A DNA stretch of 64,000 bases. It comes from Gilvimarinus japonicus (lineage in GTDB: Bacteria > Pseudomonadota > Gammaproteobacteria > Pseudomonadales > Cellvibrionaceae). The notes beneath the pieces were generated by a model. That model did no database searches. It had not been told where the DNA came from and saw nothing but the letters and a program-made list of their open reading frames with translations. This document shows, in pieces, positions 34,088 through 41,715 of this stretch (the first letter of the stretch is position 1; each line of letters begins with the position of its first letter). Both the position numbers and the translations under genes were made by a program. The DNA lies in NCBI RefSeq assembly GCF_042847215.1, contig NZ_AP031500.1:2790001-2854000 (forward strand), written 5' to 3'.

Positions 34088-34687
34088 TTACTCTCCCAAT
34101 CTAAACCAATCACGTAAACTAAGCTCCAATCTTAACTTTTCATCCTCTGCCAACATACTGCAATGTGCAATAGGATTACGTAAAGAGTTTAAGTTGAACA
34201 TCACCTTCTCTACAGCCTTAATGTTATTAAATATACTGGCAAATATGCTCCAGTTTTTCTTAATGATTTCACCTAGTTCACCAAAGTTTGTGTAATCAAG
34301 TGGTTCCAATGAGCGGGGAGTAATCCCAGCTTCACGCTCCCTTAGCATTCTTTTTTTAACTTCACCAACAATATGCTGAGGAACAATCGTATCGTTCCAC
34401 CAGCCTTCGCCATTTGTAGCCTCAAGAAGGTCTGAAATTTGAGTCCTAATTGTTTTTTCCAGGCAGTAGAACAGCTCGTAGTTTCTAGCCATGTAAGCAG
34501 CCTCATCTCTGAGACTTTCCTCAAACTGCGGAAAATAAGTTTCTTCTATCTCTTTCGTTTCGCTTGTTGAGAAATCATTTTCTCGCAAGCTAACATTGAA
34601 TTTTTTTTCAATGCTTTCAAGGTCCGTTTCAATTAGCATATTTGTCATGCCAAATGACTTAACTTTTTCATCAAATGACATATTCAA
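34088..34687 (-). CDS. HEPN-domain protein (Swt1-like), probable RNase
   Basis: A 199-residue all-helical protein. The end carries SLRNPIAHCSML, with the HEPN RNase motif R-x4-H (Arg170, His175). The preceding layout, NYELFYCLEKTIRTQISDLL then WW..T.P, then KKNWSIFASIFNN, resembles the HEPN domain of Swt1-type proteins. The start overlaps the end of the DUF5343 gene by four bases, so the two are translationally coupled and form a single two-gene cassette. HEPN proteins often cut RNA as toxins or defence effectors; that role here is inference. Confidence 0.75.
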   Translation of the reverse strand: MNMSFDEKVKSFGMTNMLIETDLESIEKKFNVSLRENDFSTSETKEIEETYFPQFEESLRDEAAYMARNYELFYCLEKTIRTQISDLLEATNGEGWWNDTIVPQHIVGEVKKRMLREREAGITPRSLEPLDYTNFGELGEIIKKNWSIFASIFNNIKAVEKVMFNLNSLRNPIAHCSMLAEDEKLRLELSLRDWFRLGE

Positions 34688-35325
34688 TCCTCTAATAGAT
34701 GCTCCTTTAAACTCTTGAATATTGCATTGAAAACCTCAATATCCTTAGTGGCCGGAAGGTTCAAATTTATAGTATATGAGAGATTTATACCTTTACCTTG
34801 ACTTGGCTGATGAGGAAGATTTACTTGAACTGGATTTTGTTGGTTAAATCCATTCTCCTCACGTTGAACCTCTACAATGTCTTCTTCCTCTTGCTCATTA
34901 TCGAAGTCAGCATGCTTTCTAAGCATATTGAATGTAGATAGAGTATATTTCGTTGCTGCATTGTCGTGTTCATTGCCAGTGCATTCAACAATTAGGCCTA
35001 GAACATTTTGATCATTTTCATCGTGCACATATTCGTTCATTTCGTATAGACGCGAATAAAGCTTTCTGAAAGCAGTGCCTACAGCCACTCTTGATTTTGC
35101 TGGATTACGAAATTCTCTATATAAGTCAGTTGGTGAACCATCCCCAGCAACAAACCCCATTTTTTTTAGAAACGGTATACATGAGTTCGCTGTCCCCCCT
35201 TTCATTGAAAGCTTGGTTCCGACAAAGTCTTGTGTGAATCTTTCGGGGGCGGGTGCTGCTTTGATTTTCTCCAGCATCTTTTCCAAAGTACCTACTGAAG
35301 TGCTATACGGTAGATTTTCAGCCAA
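34684..35325 (-). CDS. DUF5343 protein, partner of the HEPN protein
   Basis: A 213-residue protein whose N-terminus LPYSTSVGTLEKMLEKIK, then APERFTQDFV, KLSMKGGTANSCIPFLKKMGF and PTDLYREFRNP, is the DUF5343 pattern; it looks like a small winged-helix fold. The C-terminal third is acidic and then a predicted beta-strand plus helix (INLSYTINLNLP). I chose the TTG at 35325 because AAAGGAGA lies six bases upstream and the family begins here; a longer frame to 35379 enters the attC site. It could sense or restrain the HEPN partner, which is inference. Confidence 0.72.
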   Translation of the reverse strand: MAENLPYSTSVGTLEKMLEKIKAAPAPERFTQDFVGTKLSMKGGTANSCIPFLKKMGFVAGDGSPTDLYREFRNPAKSRVAVGTAFRKLYSRLYEMNEYVHDENDQNVLGLIVECTGNEHDNAATKYTLSTFNMLRKHADFDNEQEEEDIVEVQREENGFNQQNPVQVNLPHQPSQGKGINLSYTINLNLPATKDIEVFNAIFKSLKEHLLED

Positions 35326-35364
35326 AATTATCTCCTTTTTCGGATGTGTTTGATATTCGTGTAC

Positions 35365-35454
35365 TTCTAACGCCCACAACAGTGGACGTGTTTTAAGTTG
35401 ATGTGGCGAAGCGAAAGCAGCTTAAAACCGTTCCGCTGGTTGTGTTTGTTAGGC
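35365..35454 (-). other. attC recombination site (90 bp)
   Basis: Minus strand GCCTAAC-AAA-CACAACCAGCGGAACGGTTTTAAG ... CTTAAAACACGTCCACTGTTGTG-GGC-GTTAGAA. Outer and inner arms pair well, with extrahelical bases on one strand. GCCTAAC contains the stop codon of the preceding gene. Confidence 0.9.
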
Positions 35455-35793
35455 ATTTGGTGCTTCATAGGCTTCCGTTACTTGTTGCCAACACCGTTTA
35501 ATTTCTTTGACTATTGAGGGCTCACCGTGAATAGCACTTGGGCGAACCGGTGCTGGTAGATTTTGAAGTAACCATGAATCTGGCCACCCCTCCCATACTC
35601 CAGCAACACTTCTAAGGTTCCCCTCTAATACAGGATAAACCTCGTACCAAAGTATCTCTTCTGTCTCCGATAAGGAAAGCTCACATTCAGAAATAGTACG
35701 AGCAATATACTTAAACACATAGTCTTCGATTTCTGTATCTAGAAACAGATCCGATAGCGCTCGCCAAATTTTAAGTCGATCGTCGGTGCTCAT
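35449..35793 (-). CDS. cassette-encoded DUF7079-like protein
   Basis: A 114-residue protein (DDRLKIWRALSDLFLDTEI, LSLSETEEILWYEVYPVLEGNL, GVWEGWPDSWLLQNL). This pattern fits a family I know as DUF7079, small helical proteins of unknown function found in many proteobacteria. The stop codon lies within the attC GCCTAAC. A GTTAGGC 10 bp before its ATG is probably the end of an upstream attC. Confidence 0.62.
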   Translation of the reverse strand: MSTDDRLKIWRALSDLFLDTEIEDYVFKYIARTISECELSLSETEEILWYEVYPVLEGNLRSVAGVWEGWPDSWLLQNLPAPVRPSAIHGEPSIVKEIKRCWQQVTEAYEAPNA

Positions 35794-35802
35794 ACTGATG
35801 AT

Positions 35803-35809
35803 GCCTAAC
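35803..35809 (-). other. orphan attC right end (R' box)
   Basis: Minus strand GTTAGGC fits GTTRRRY perfectly and marks where the DUF7079 cassette was inserted. The matching left half cannot be paired cleanly: the sequence that should form it is replaced by the inverted-repeat element at 35828-35951. Confidence 0.5.
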
Positions 35810-35827
35810 AGCTAATTCATGCGACTC

Positions 35828-35951
35828 AGTCGCACTTTCACCTGTCACCCTATCCCCAGTAGAAACTGGATGAAGTTGGAGATGGAGTCTGTTGAAAGCA
35901 CAGGGGAAATAGACATATTCTGACAGCTCCTTGTCTGGGGAAAGTGCGACT
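35828..35951. repeat. 124-bp element with perfect 12-bp terminal inverted repeats
   Basis: AGTCGCACTTTC (35828-35839) and GAAAGTGCGACT (35940-35951) are exact complements. The interior has no gene. The left side also forms a hairpin with flanking bases (TGCGACT-C-AGTCGCA). It may be a small non-autonomous transposon or the remains of an attC; no target duplication is evident. Confidence 0.55.
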
Positions 35952-36151
35952 AATGTTAATTGAGGGTTTAATTTAATCTTTTTTATTCCACCGTGCAAGC
36001 TCTACTAACCTATTGAATTATTTAGAAAATATTATTCTTACACCGCAACTTTATAACTGGCGTTCAAGGGTTTCCCTTGAATACTGGGTGCCGCGTTAAT
36101 CATCCCATACCAACACGCAGATTCACAGCCAGCGACGAAGTGCCCCTCCAG

Positions 36152-36286
36152 CGCCCGGCGACACGGGCATATAAAAAAGCCCGCTTTAGTGGCAGCCCAG
36201 CCAAATAACACGATACAACCAGATCAAGCAAGCCACCATAGCACTTCGCTCGCTGGATACCGGCTCAAGGCCGGTATGACGATGTA
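36152..36286. repeat. 135-bp direct repeat, unit A
   Basis: Begins CGCCCGGCGACACGGGCATA, has the hairpin half AAAAAAGCCCGC, and ends with the REP-like palindrome CCGGCTCAAGGCCGG and TGACGATGTA. Unit B at 36543 has the same length and differs at about ten positions. Confidence 0.85.
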
Positions 36287-36364
36287 AGTAAACATGCAAC
36301 TAGCGCGGTTGCCAACTACGAAGCACCGCTTTTGGGGCCCCTGCAGCCAGCCGAGCGCAGGCCT

Positions 36365-36444
36365 ATTTTAGTGGGTAAGCAAACAGGACGTTTGCGCAAG
36401 TATCGCCACGCCATGGAAGGCGTGTCGATGCGGCCCGCTAAAAT
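36365..36444 (+). repeat. structured repeat core, copy 2
   Basis: 80 bp. Outer arms ATTTTAGTGGG/CCCGCTAAAAT pair with one G-U. Inside are GCAAAC-AGGAC-GTTTGC (36379-36395, perfect 6-bp stem) and TATCGCCACGCC-ATGGAA-GGCGTGTCGATG (36401-36430). Linkers TAA and GCAAG are the same as in the other copies. Confidence 0.82.
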
Positions 36445-36542
36445 TGGCCGGAGCGAGGGAACCCGAAGGGCTGAGATGCCGGGGTGGGCTTTTCTTTTCG
36501 TTAGGTTTCTTTTGCCCAACACAAAAGAAAAGTAACTCGCCA

Positions 36543-36677
36543 CGCCCGGCGACACGGGCATATAAAAAAGCCCGCTTTAGCGGCAGCCCAACCAAATACC
36601 ACCGTATAACCAGATCTAGTAAGCCACCATAGCACTTCGCTCGCTGGATACCGGCTCAAGGCCGGTATGACGATGTA
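36543..36677. repeat. 135-bp direct repeat, unit B
   Basis: The second copy of the unit at 36152-36286, about 92% identical by eye. It abuts the downstream end of dispersed repeat copy 2, so the 135-bp unit may be a variable right-hand part of the same repeat. Confidence 0.85.
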
Positions 36678-36900
36678 GCTTAGCCGGCGACTGAGGGCAC
36701 ACAAAGTGGATAAGCCACCAATGCTATCGTTTGGCACCCACACTGCTCCGTAGGCACAAAAGCCACTGGGTTCCGGGTCAAACCCGGAATGACGATAACA
36801 AGGTGCGGCCCCAGCCCGAGGCCTGCCCGTGCACCCCAGCCATAAAGACAACCCCAAAAACCAAAAAGCCCCGCACTGATTTCTCAGCACAGGGCCCTTT

Positions 36901-36928
36901 AAAAGACACACGATTTAAAACGTGTGCC
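36901..36928 (-). terminator. intrinsic terminator of eno
   Basis: Minus strand GGCACACG-TTTTAAAT-CGTGTGTC followed by TTTT, 22 bp after the eno stop codon. Confidence 0.75.
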
Positions 36929-36949
36929 TTAGCAAAAATTTTAAGCGTC

Positions 36950-38239
36950 TTACGCTTTAAATTCCGCACGGCCTTTATAAGGCGCGCTGCCATTCAACTC
37001 GGCTTCGATGCGCAGCAGACGGTTGTACTTAGATACGCGGTCTGAGCGGCACAGTGAACCGGTTTTAATTTGGCCGGCTGAGGTGGCAACCGCCAAATCG
37101 GCAATGGTGGTGTCTTCGGTTTCACCTGAACGGTGCGAGATAACGGCGGTGTAGCCGGCGTCTTGCGCCATTTTGATCGCGTCCAAGGTCTCAGACAGTG
37201 AGCCGATTTGGTTGAACTTGATCAGGATCGAGTTGGCGATTTTCTTATCGATGCCTTCTTTTAGGATCTTGGTGTTGGTTACGAACAAGTCATCGCCCAC
37301 CAGCTGGATTTTATCGCCCAGGATTTTGGTTTGGTACGCCCAACCTTCCCAATCACTCTCGTCCAGGCCATCTTCGATAGAGATGATGGGATACTTGTTG
37401 GTCAGCTCAGCCAGGTAGTCACTGAAACCTTCGGCGTTAAAGGTTTTGCCTTCGCCAGACAGGTTGTACTCGCCATCTTTGTAAAACTCAGAGGCGGCGC
37501 AGTCGAGTGCCAGAGTCACGTCTTCACCCAACTTGTAACCGGCATTGGCAACGGCGGTGCCGATAACAGCCAAGGCTTCTTCGTTAGATGGCAGGTTAGG
37601 AGCAAAGCCACCCTCGTCACCAACGGCGGTGTTCAGGCCTTTTTCGTTCAGTACTTTCTTCAGTGCGTGGAAAATTTCAGCACCTACTTGCAGCGCTTCG
37701 GCGAAGGTTTTTGCGCCTACAGGCTGAACCATAAACTCCTGAATGTCTACGTTGTTATCGGCGTGCTCACCACCGTTAACGATGTTCATCATCGGTACTG
37801 GCATGGTGTATTTGCCAGAGGTGCCGTTAATGTCGGCAATGTGCGCGTACAAAGGCACACCTTTAGCAATGGCAGCAGCTTTAGCAGCGGCCAAAGATAC
37901 GGCCAAAATGGCGTTGGCGCCCAGCTTAGATTTGTTTTCGGTGCCGTCGGCTTCGAGCATGGCGTTATCCAGCGCGCGCTGATCGGTCGCATCCATTCCC
38001 ACCAGCAAAGGCTTGATGGTGTCGTTGATGTTGGCAACGGCTTTTAATACGCCTTTACCCAAGTAGCGAGACTTGTCGCCATCGCGCAGTTCCAGTGCTT
38101 CACGCGAGCCAGTTGAGGCACCCGATGGTGCACAGGCCGCGCCTACGGCGCCAGACTCAAGAATCACTTCAGCGCTAACGGTTGGGTTACCGCGGCTGTC
38201 CAGCACTTCAAAGGCTTTAATGTCTACTATCTTGCTCAT
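36950..38239 (-). CDS. eno: enolase
   Basis: A 429-residue glycolytic enzyme that interconverts 2-phosphoglycerate and phosphoenolpyruvate; in gammaproteobacteria it is also part of the RNA degradosome. Seen are SKIVDIKAFEVLDSRGNPT, the Mg2+ ligands in LALDCAASEF, SIEDGLDESD and LVGDDLFVTN, catalytic Lys in ILIKFNQIGS, and SHRSGETEDTTIADLAV. Length is standard. It follows kdsA and pyrG as in many relatives, but ftsB is not downstream. Confidence 0.99.
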   Translation of the reverse strand: MSKIVDIKAFEVLDSRGNPTVSAEVILESGAVGAACAPSGASTGSREALELRDGDKSRYLGKGVLKAVANINDTIKPLLVGMDATDQRALDNAMLEADGTENKSKLGANAILAVSLAAAKAAAIAKGVPLYAHIADINGTSGKYTMPVPMMNIVNGGEHADNNVDIQEFMVQPVGAKTFAEALQVGAEIFHALKKVLNEKGLNTAVGDEGGFAPNLPSNEEALAVIGTAVANAGYKLGEDVTLALDCAASEFYKDGEYNLSGEGKTFNAEGFSDYLAELTNKYPIISIEDGLDESDWEGWAYQTKILGDKIQLVGDDLFVTNTKILKEGIDKKIANSILIKFNQIGSLSETLDAIKMAQDAGYTAVISHRSGETEDTTIADLAVATSAGQIKTGSLCRSDRVSKYNRLLRIEAELNGSAPYKGRAEFKA

Positions 38240-38343
38240 TGGGGATTGGCTCCAATTGTCGTTTCAGTAATGTCGGTTAACTATACAAATTAGGTTAACG
38301 GGTTAACGTGGTGCTGATGTTACAAAATCGGGTTTTGCTGCCG

Positions 38344-39210
38344 CTATTTAATTTCCAGCGGCGCCATGGCTTTTACCAGCGCATCGATGCTTTGCATCTG
38401 CGCTAAAAATGGCTCTAGCTTATCCAGTGGTAAGGCACTGGGGCCATCGCACTTGGCGTTGTCCGGGTCGGGGTGAGCCTCTAAAAACAAACCGGCTAAA
38501 CCCAGCGCCATGCCAGCGCGGCCCAACTCGGCCACTTGCTGACGGCGACCACCCGACGCGGCGCCAAACGGGTCGCGGCACTGCAGTGAGTGGGTCACAT
38601 CAAAAATCACCGGCGCACCGCCCGAGGCCTCTTTCATGGTGCTAAAGCCAAGCATATCGACCACGAGGTTATCGTAGCCGAAGTTGCTGCCGCGATCACA
38701 CAGAATCAGGTTGTCGTTGCCACACTCGCGAAACTTCTCGCAGATGTTTTTCATCTGGCCTGGGCTTAAAAACTGCGGCTTTTTAATATTGATGACGCTG
38801 CCGGTTTCAGCCATGGCTTGCACTAAATCCGTTTGGCGCGCTAAAAACGCAGGCAACTGAATAACATCGGCCACTTCACTCACGGGCTGACACTGATAAA
38901 TCTCGTGCACGTCGGTAATCACCGGCACGTTAAAGGTGCTTTTGATTTCCTGGAAGATTTTTAAACCCTCATCCATACCCGGCCCACGAAATGAGTGGAT
39001 GGATGAGCGGTTGGCCTTATCGAACGAGGCTTTAAAGACGTAGGGAATACCAAGCTTTTGTGTCGCTTCAACATAGGCCTCGGCGGTGCGCAGCGCTAAA
39101 TCGCGCGATTCGAGCACATTCATGCCGCCAAACAACACAAACGGTAAGTTGTTGCCGACACTGACACTTCCGGCATCAGTACCGCCAATACGAACAGTTT
39201 TATCAGTCAC
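38344..39210 (-). CDS. kdsA: 3-deoxy-D-manno-octulosonate 8-phosphate synthase
   Basis: A 288-residue TIM-barrel enzyme that condenses phosphoenolpyruvate with arabinose 5-phosphate to make KDO8P for lipopolysaccharide. Typical blocks: NVLESRDLALRTAE, FKASFDKANRSS, FRGPGMDEGL, QLPAFLARQTDL, IKKPQFLSP, FDVTHSLQ. It lies 57 bp after pyrG on the same strand and before eno, the classical gammaproteobacterial order. Confidence 0.98.
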   Translation of the reverse strand: MTDKTVRIGGTDAGSVSVGNNLPFVLFGGMNVLESRDLALRTAEAYVEATQKLGIPYVFKASFDKANRSSIHSFRGPGMDEGLKIFQEIKSTFNVPVITDVHEIYQCQPVSEVADVIQLPAFLARQTDLVQAMAETGSVINIKKPQFLSPGQMKNICEKFRECGNDNLILCDRGSNFGYDNLVVDMLGFSTMKEASGGAPVIFDVTHSLQCRDPFGAASGGRRQQVAELGRAGMALGLAGLFLEAHPDPDNAKCDGPSALPLDKLEPFLAQMQSIDALVKAMAPLEIK

Positions 39211-39266
39211 AGAGATTCCTTAAAGTAAAATCCCGCAACGCGCTAGGCGTGCGGGATGATCGTGTT

Positions 39267-40889
39267 TTAGCCTTTGGCTTTAAGCGTAGCCGCAACAAAG
39301 CTGGTAAACAGCGGGTGGCCGTCCCGTGGGGTCGAGGTAAACTCGGGGTGGAACTGACAGGCGACAAACCACGGGTGATCGGCAATTTCGACCACCTCGA
39401 CCAAGGTGTCATCCGACGACCAGCCGCCAATGCGCAAGCCCGCTTGCTGCAGCATATCAACGTAGTTGTTGTTGACTTCATAGCGGTGACGGTGGCGCTC
39501 GACAATCACATCGTGGCCGTAAATTTCGCGGGCTTTAGAGTCTTTCACCAAACGACACTCTTGTGCGCCCAGGCGCATGGTGCCGCCTAAGTCCGATTGC
39601 TCGTCGCGTTTTTCTACGCGGCCGCTCTCGTCGGTCCACTCGGTAATCAAGCCGATCACCGGGTCTTTACAGTTGCGGTCAAACTCCGTGCTGTTGGCGT
39701 CTTTAAGGCCCACCACGTTACGCGCAAACTCGATGACTACCGACTGCATACCCAGGCAAATGCCCAAATACGGCACTTTGTTTTCACGGGCGTAACGCAC
39801 AGCGGCCAACTTGCCTTCGACGCCACGGTTGCCAAAGCCGCCGGGCACCAAAATAGCATCGGCACTTTTTAAGATCTCGACGCCTTCCTGCTCAATGCGC
39901 TCGGCATCGATGTAATCAATTTTTACGCGGGTGCGGGTGTGAATGCCGGCGTGACTCAAGGCTTCGTTAAGCGACTTATAGGCGTCCAGCAGCTCCATGT
40001 ACTTACCCACCATAGCCACGGTAATTTCGTGCTCGGGGTTAAGCTTGCCATCGACGACCGCATCCCACTCGGACAAATCGGCCGGGCCGCAGCTTAAGCC
40101 GAATTGATCGACGACGATTTGATCCAGGCCAAACTCATTCAGCAAACGCGGAATAGAGTAGATGGTGTTGGCATCGGGCACCGGTACCACGGCCTTTTCG
40201 GCGACGTTGGTAAACAGGGCAATTTTGCGGCGCGAGTCGTCGTCGATAGACACCTCAGAGCGACACAACAATACCTCGGGCTGCAAGCCAATGGAGCGCA
40301 ACTCTTTAACCGAGTGCTGGGTAGGCTTGGTTTTGGTTTCGCCAGCGGTGGCAATGTAAGGCACCAGCGTTAGGTGTACCAGCATGGAGTGCTGCGGGCC
40401 CAGCTCGACTTTAAGCTGACGCACGGCCTCCAAAAACGGTTGTGACTCGATGTCACCCACGGTGCCGCCGATCTCGACCAGCGCGACGTCCACATCGCGG
40501 CCGCCCTCTAAGATACGGCGCTTGATTTCGTCGGTAATGTGCGGAATCACCTGCACGGTGCCACCCAAGTAATCGCCACGGCGCTCTTTGCGCAGCACCG
40601 TCTCGTACACGCGGCCGGTGGTAAAGTTATTGCGGCGGGTCATGCGGTTGCGAATAAACCGCTCGTAGTGGCCTAAATCCAGATCCGTCTCGGCGCCATC
40701 TTCGGTGACAAACACCTCGCCGTGCTGGAATGGGCTCATGGTGCCCGGGTCCACGTTGATGTAGGGGTCGAGCTTCATGATGGTGACCGCCAGCCCGCGC
40801 GATTCCAAAATAGCCGCCAAAGAGGCCGAGGCAATGCCTTTGCCCAGCGAGGAAACAACACCACCGGTAACGAATATATATCGCGTCAT
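39267..40889 (-). CDS. pyrG: CTP synthase
   Basis: A 540-residue enzyme that aminates UTP to CTP using ATP and glutamine. N-terminal synthase domain: GGVVSSLGKGIASASL P-loop and GTVGDIESQPFLEA. C-terminal class I amidotransferase with GICLGMQ (catalytic Cys) and CQFHPEFTS plus the downstream Glu. Length standard. First gene of the pyrG-kdsA-eno group; it is separated from tilS by an 825-bp repeat region. Confidence 0.99.
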   Translation of the reverse strand: MTRYIFVTGGVVSSLGKGIASASLAAILESRGLAVTIMKLDPYINVDPGTMSPFQHGEVFVTEDGAETDLDLGHYERFIRNRMTRRNNFTTGRVYETVLRKERRGDYLGGTVQVIPHITDEIKRRILEGGRDVDVALVEIGGTVGDIESQPFLEAVRQLKVELGPQHSMLVHLTLVPYIATAGETKTKPTQHSVKELRSIGLQPEVLLCRSEVSIDDDSRRKIALFTNVAEKAVVPVPDANTIYSIPRLLNEFGLDQIVVDQFGLSCGPADLSEWDAVVDGKLNPEHEITVAMVGKYMELLDAYKSLNEALSHAGIHTRTRVKIDYIDAERIEQEGVEILKSADAILVPGGFGNRGVEGKLAAVRYARENKVPYLGICLGMQSVVIEFARNVVGLKDANSTEFDRNCKDPVIGLITEWTDESGRVEKRDEQSDLGGTMRLGAQECRLVKDSKAREIYGHDVIVERHRHRYEVNNNYVDMLQQAGLRIGGWSSDDTLVEVVEIADHPWFVACQFHPEFTSTPRDGHPLFTSFVAATLKAKG

Positions 40890-41715
40890 GTAAAGCCTTG
40901 TAGAGGTTGATCAGTATGCGGTTAACCAGCACAAAGCCGGCAAGCGGGACCAAAACTGTACGAAACCGGCTGCGAGGAGCCAGGTAAAACCGTATAGAAC
41001 CGCCCTAGAGATGGGGCGCCAGAGTACCAGAAAGCGCGCTTAAGCTCAATTACTAAGCGTTAAAATAGACGCTTAAAGCGCTTTACAAAAATGCGCCTTA
41101 AAGAGCGGCACCAACCGGCTACGAAGTGCCGCTTGGAAATCCCCTGCAACCAGCCGAACGGAGGCTTGTTTTAGGAGCTAAGCAAATAGGACAAGGTGAA
41201 TGCCGCGAAGCGGCAGAGAGGGCAACCCGAGCTTGGTGTGCGCAAGCGTCGCCAATATGTGTGACACATGACATTTTGTGCCGCCAAAGGCGGGCTTATT
41301 TTATATGCCCGTGTCGCCGAGCGTGGCGAGACACTTTTCTGTGTTTGGCCAAATCAAAGTACCCCAAAGGCAGCTCGCGCGCGTCCTGCGCTCGCTGCAT
41401 TAGTGAATCCATTCACGTCAAAGGCCACCCCGGCATCTCAGCCCTACGTCGCTAAGCGTCCGGCCAGTAAGCACCGCTTACTGTCGTTCGATTACGCACA
41501 AAGCAGTGCTTTGTAAGCGCTAGATCTCACCCCTCGCTCAGGTCTACTTAGGGGGTAAGTGAGCAGGACGCTCACGCAAGTATCGTCAGGCAAAGGACTG
41601 CCTGTCGATACGGCCCTCTAAAATAGACCTGCACTCGGCTGGCTGCAGGGGATTTCAAAGCGGCACTTCGTCGCTAAACTCGGCATAAGCTAGAGGGCTG
41701 TAAAAGCAGAAGACT
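40890..41715. other. intergenic repeat region between tilS and pyrG
   Basis: 826 bp without a gene. About 580 bp (41104-41690) are bounded by inverted copies of one 40-bp sequence: CGGCTACGAAGTGCCGCTT at the left and its near complement AAGCGGCACTTCGTCGCT at the right, each joined to CCCCTGCA-CCAGCCGA. Inside are a divergent half core (41170-41200), the CCCGGCATCTCAGCCCTA block, GGGCATATAAAA-type hairpin remnants and structured core copy 3. The pyrG promoter should lie in the first 200 bp. Confidence 0.75.
41545..41624 (+). repeat. structured repeat core, copy 3
   Basis: 80 bp. The outer stem extends to GGTCTA...TAGACC with an internal gap. Inside are GTGAGC-AGGAC-GCTCAC (41559-41575, perfect) and TATCGTCAGGCA-AAGGAC-TGCCTGTCGATA (41581-41610). 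Compared with copy 2, three pairs of the first hairpin and several of the second are changed on both sides, so pairing is kept. Confidence 0.82.

Larger units (their letters stand above)
35952..36949. other. repeat-rich intergenic region between cassette array and eno
   Basis: About 1 kb with no credible gene. It holds a 135-bp direct repeat (36152 and 36543), dispersed repeat copy 2 (36309-36600) and two kinds of REP-like palindromes: GATACCGGCTCAAGGCCGGTATGACG (within each direct repeat) and TTCCGGGTCAAACCCGGAA near 36768. Frames of 60-136 codons here are by-products of these repeats. Confidence 0.75.

Noticed and set aside
29592..35809. CRISPR array
   Set aside because: The recurrent elements vary in length and sequence, are 0.4-2 kb apart and fit attC structure, not identical direct repeats with spacers.
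35771..35998. 75-codon minus-strand frame next to the DUF7079-like gene
   Set aside because: It covers the 124-bp inverted-repeat element and the attC end, so coding is unlikely.
36316..36911. Several 60-136-codon frames in the region before eno
   Set aside because: They are encoded by dispersed repeats and REP-like palindromes; similar spurious frames arise wherever such repeats occur.
41126..41516. Overlapping plus-strand frames between tilS and pyrG
   Set aside because: Same reason: they follow the repeat sequence and share no domain with real proteins.
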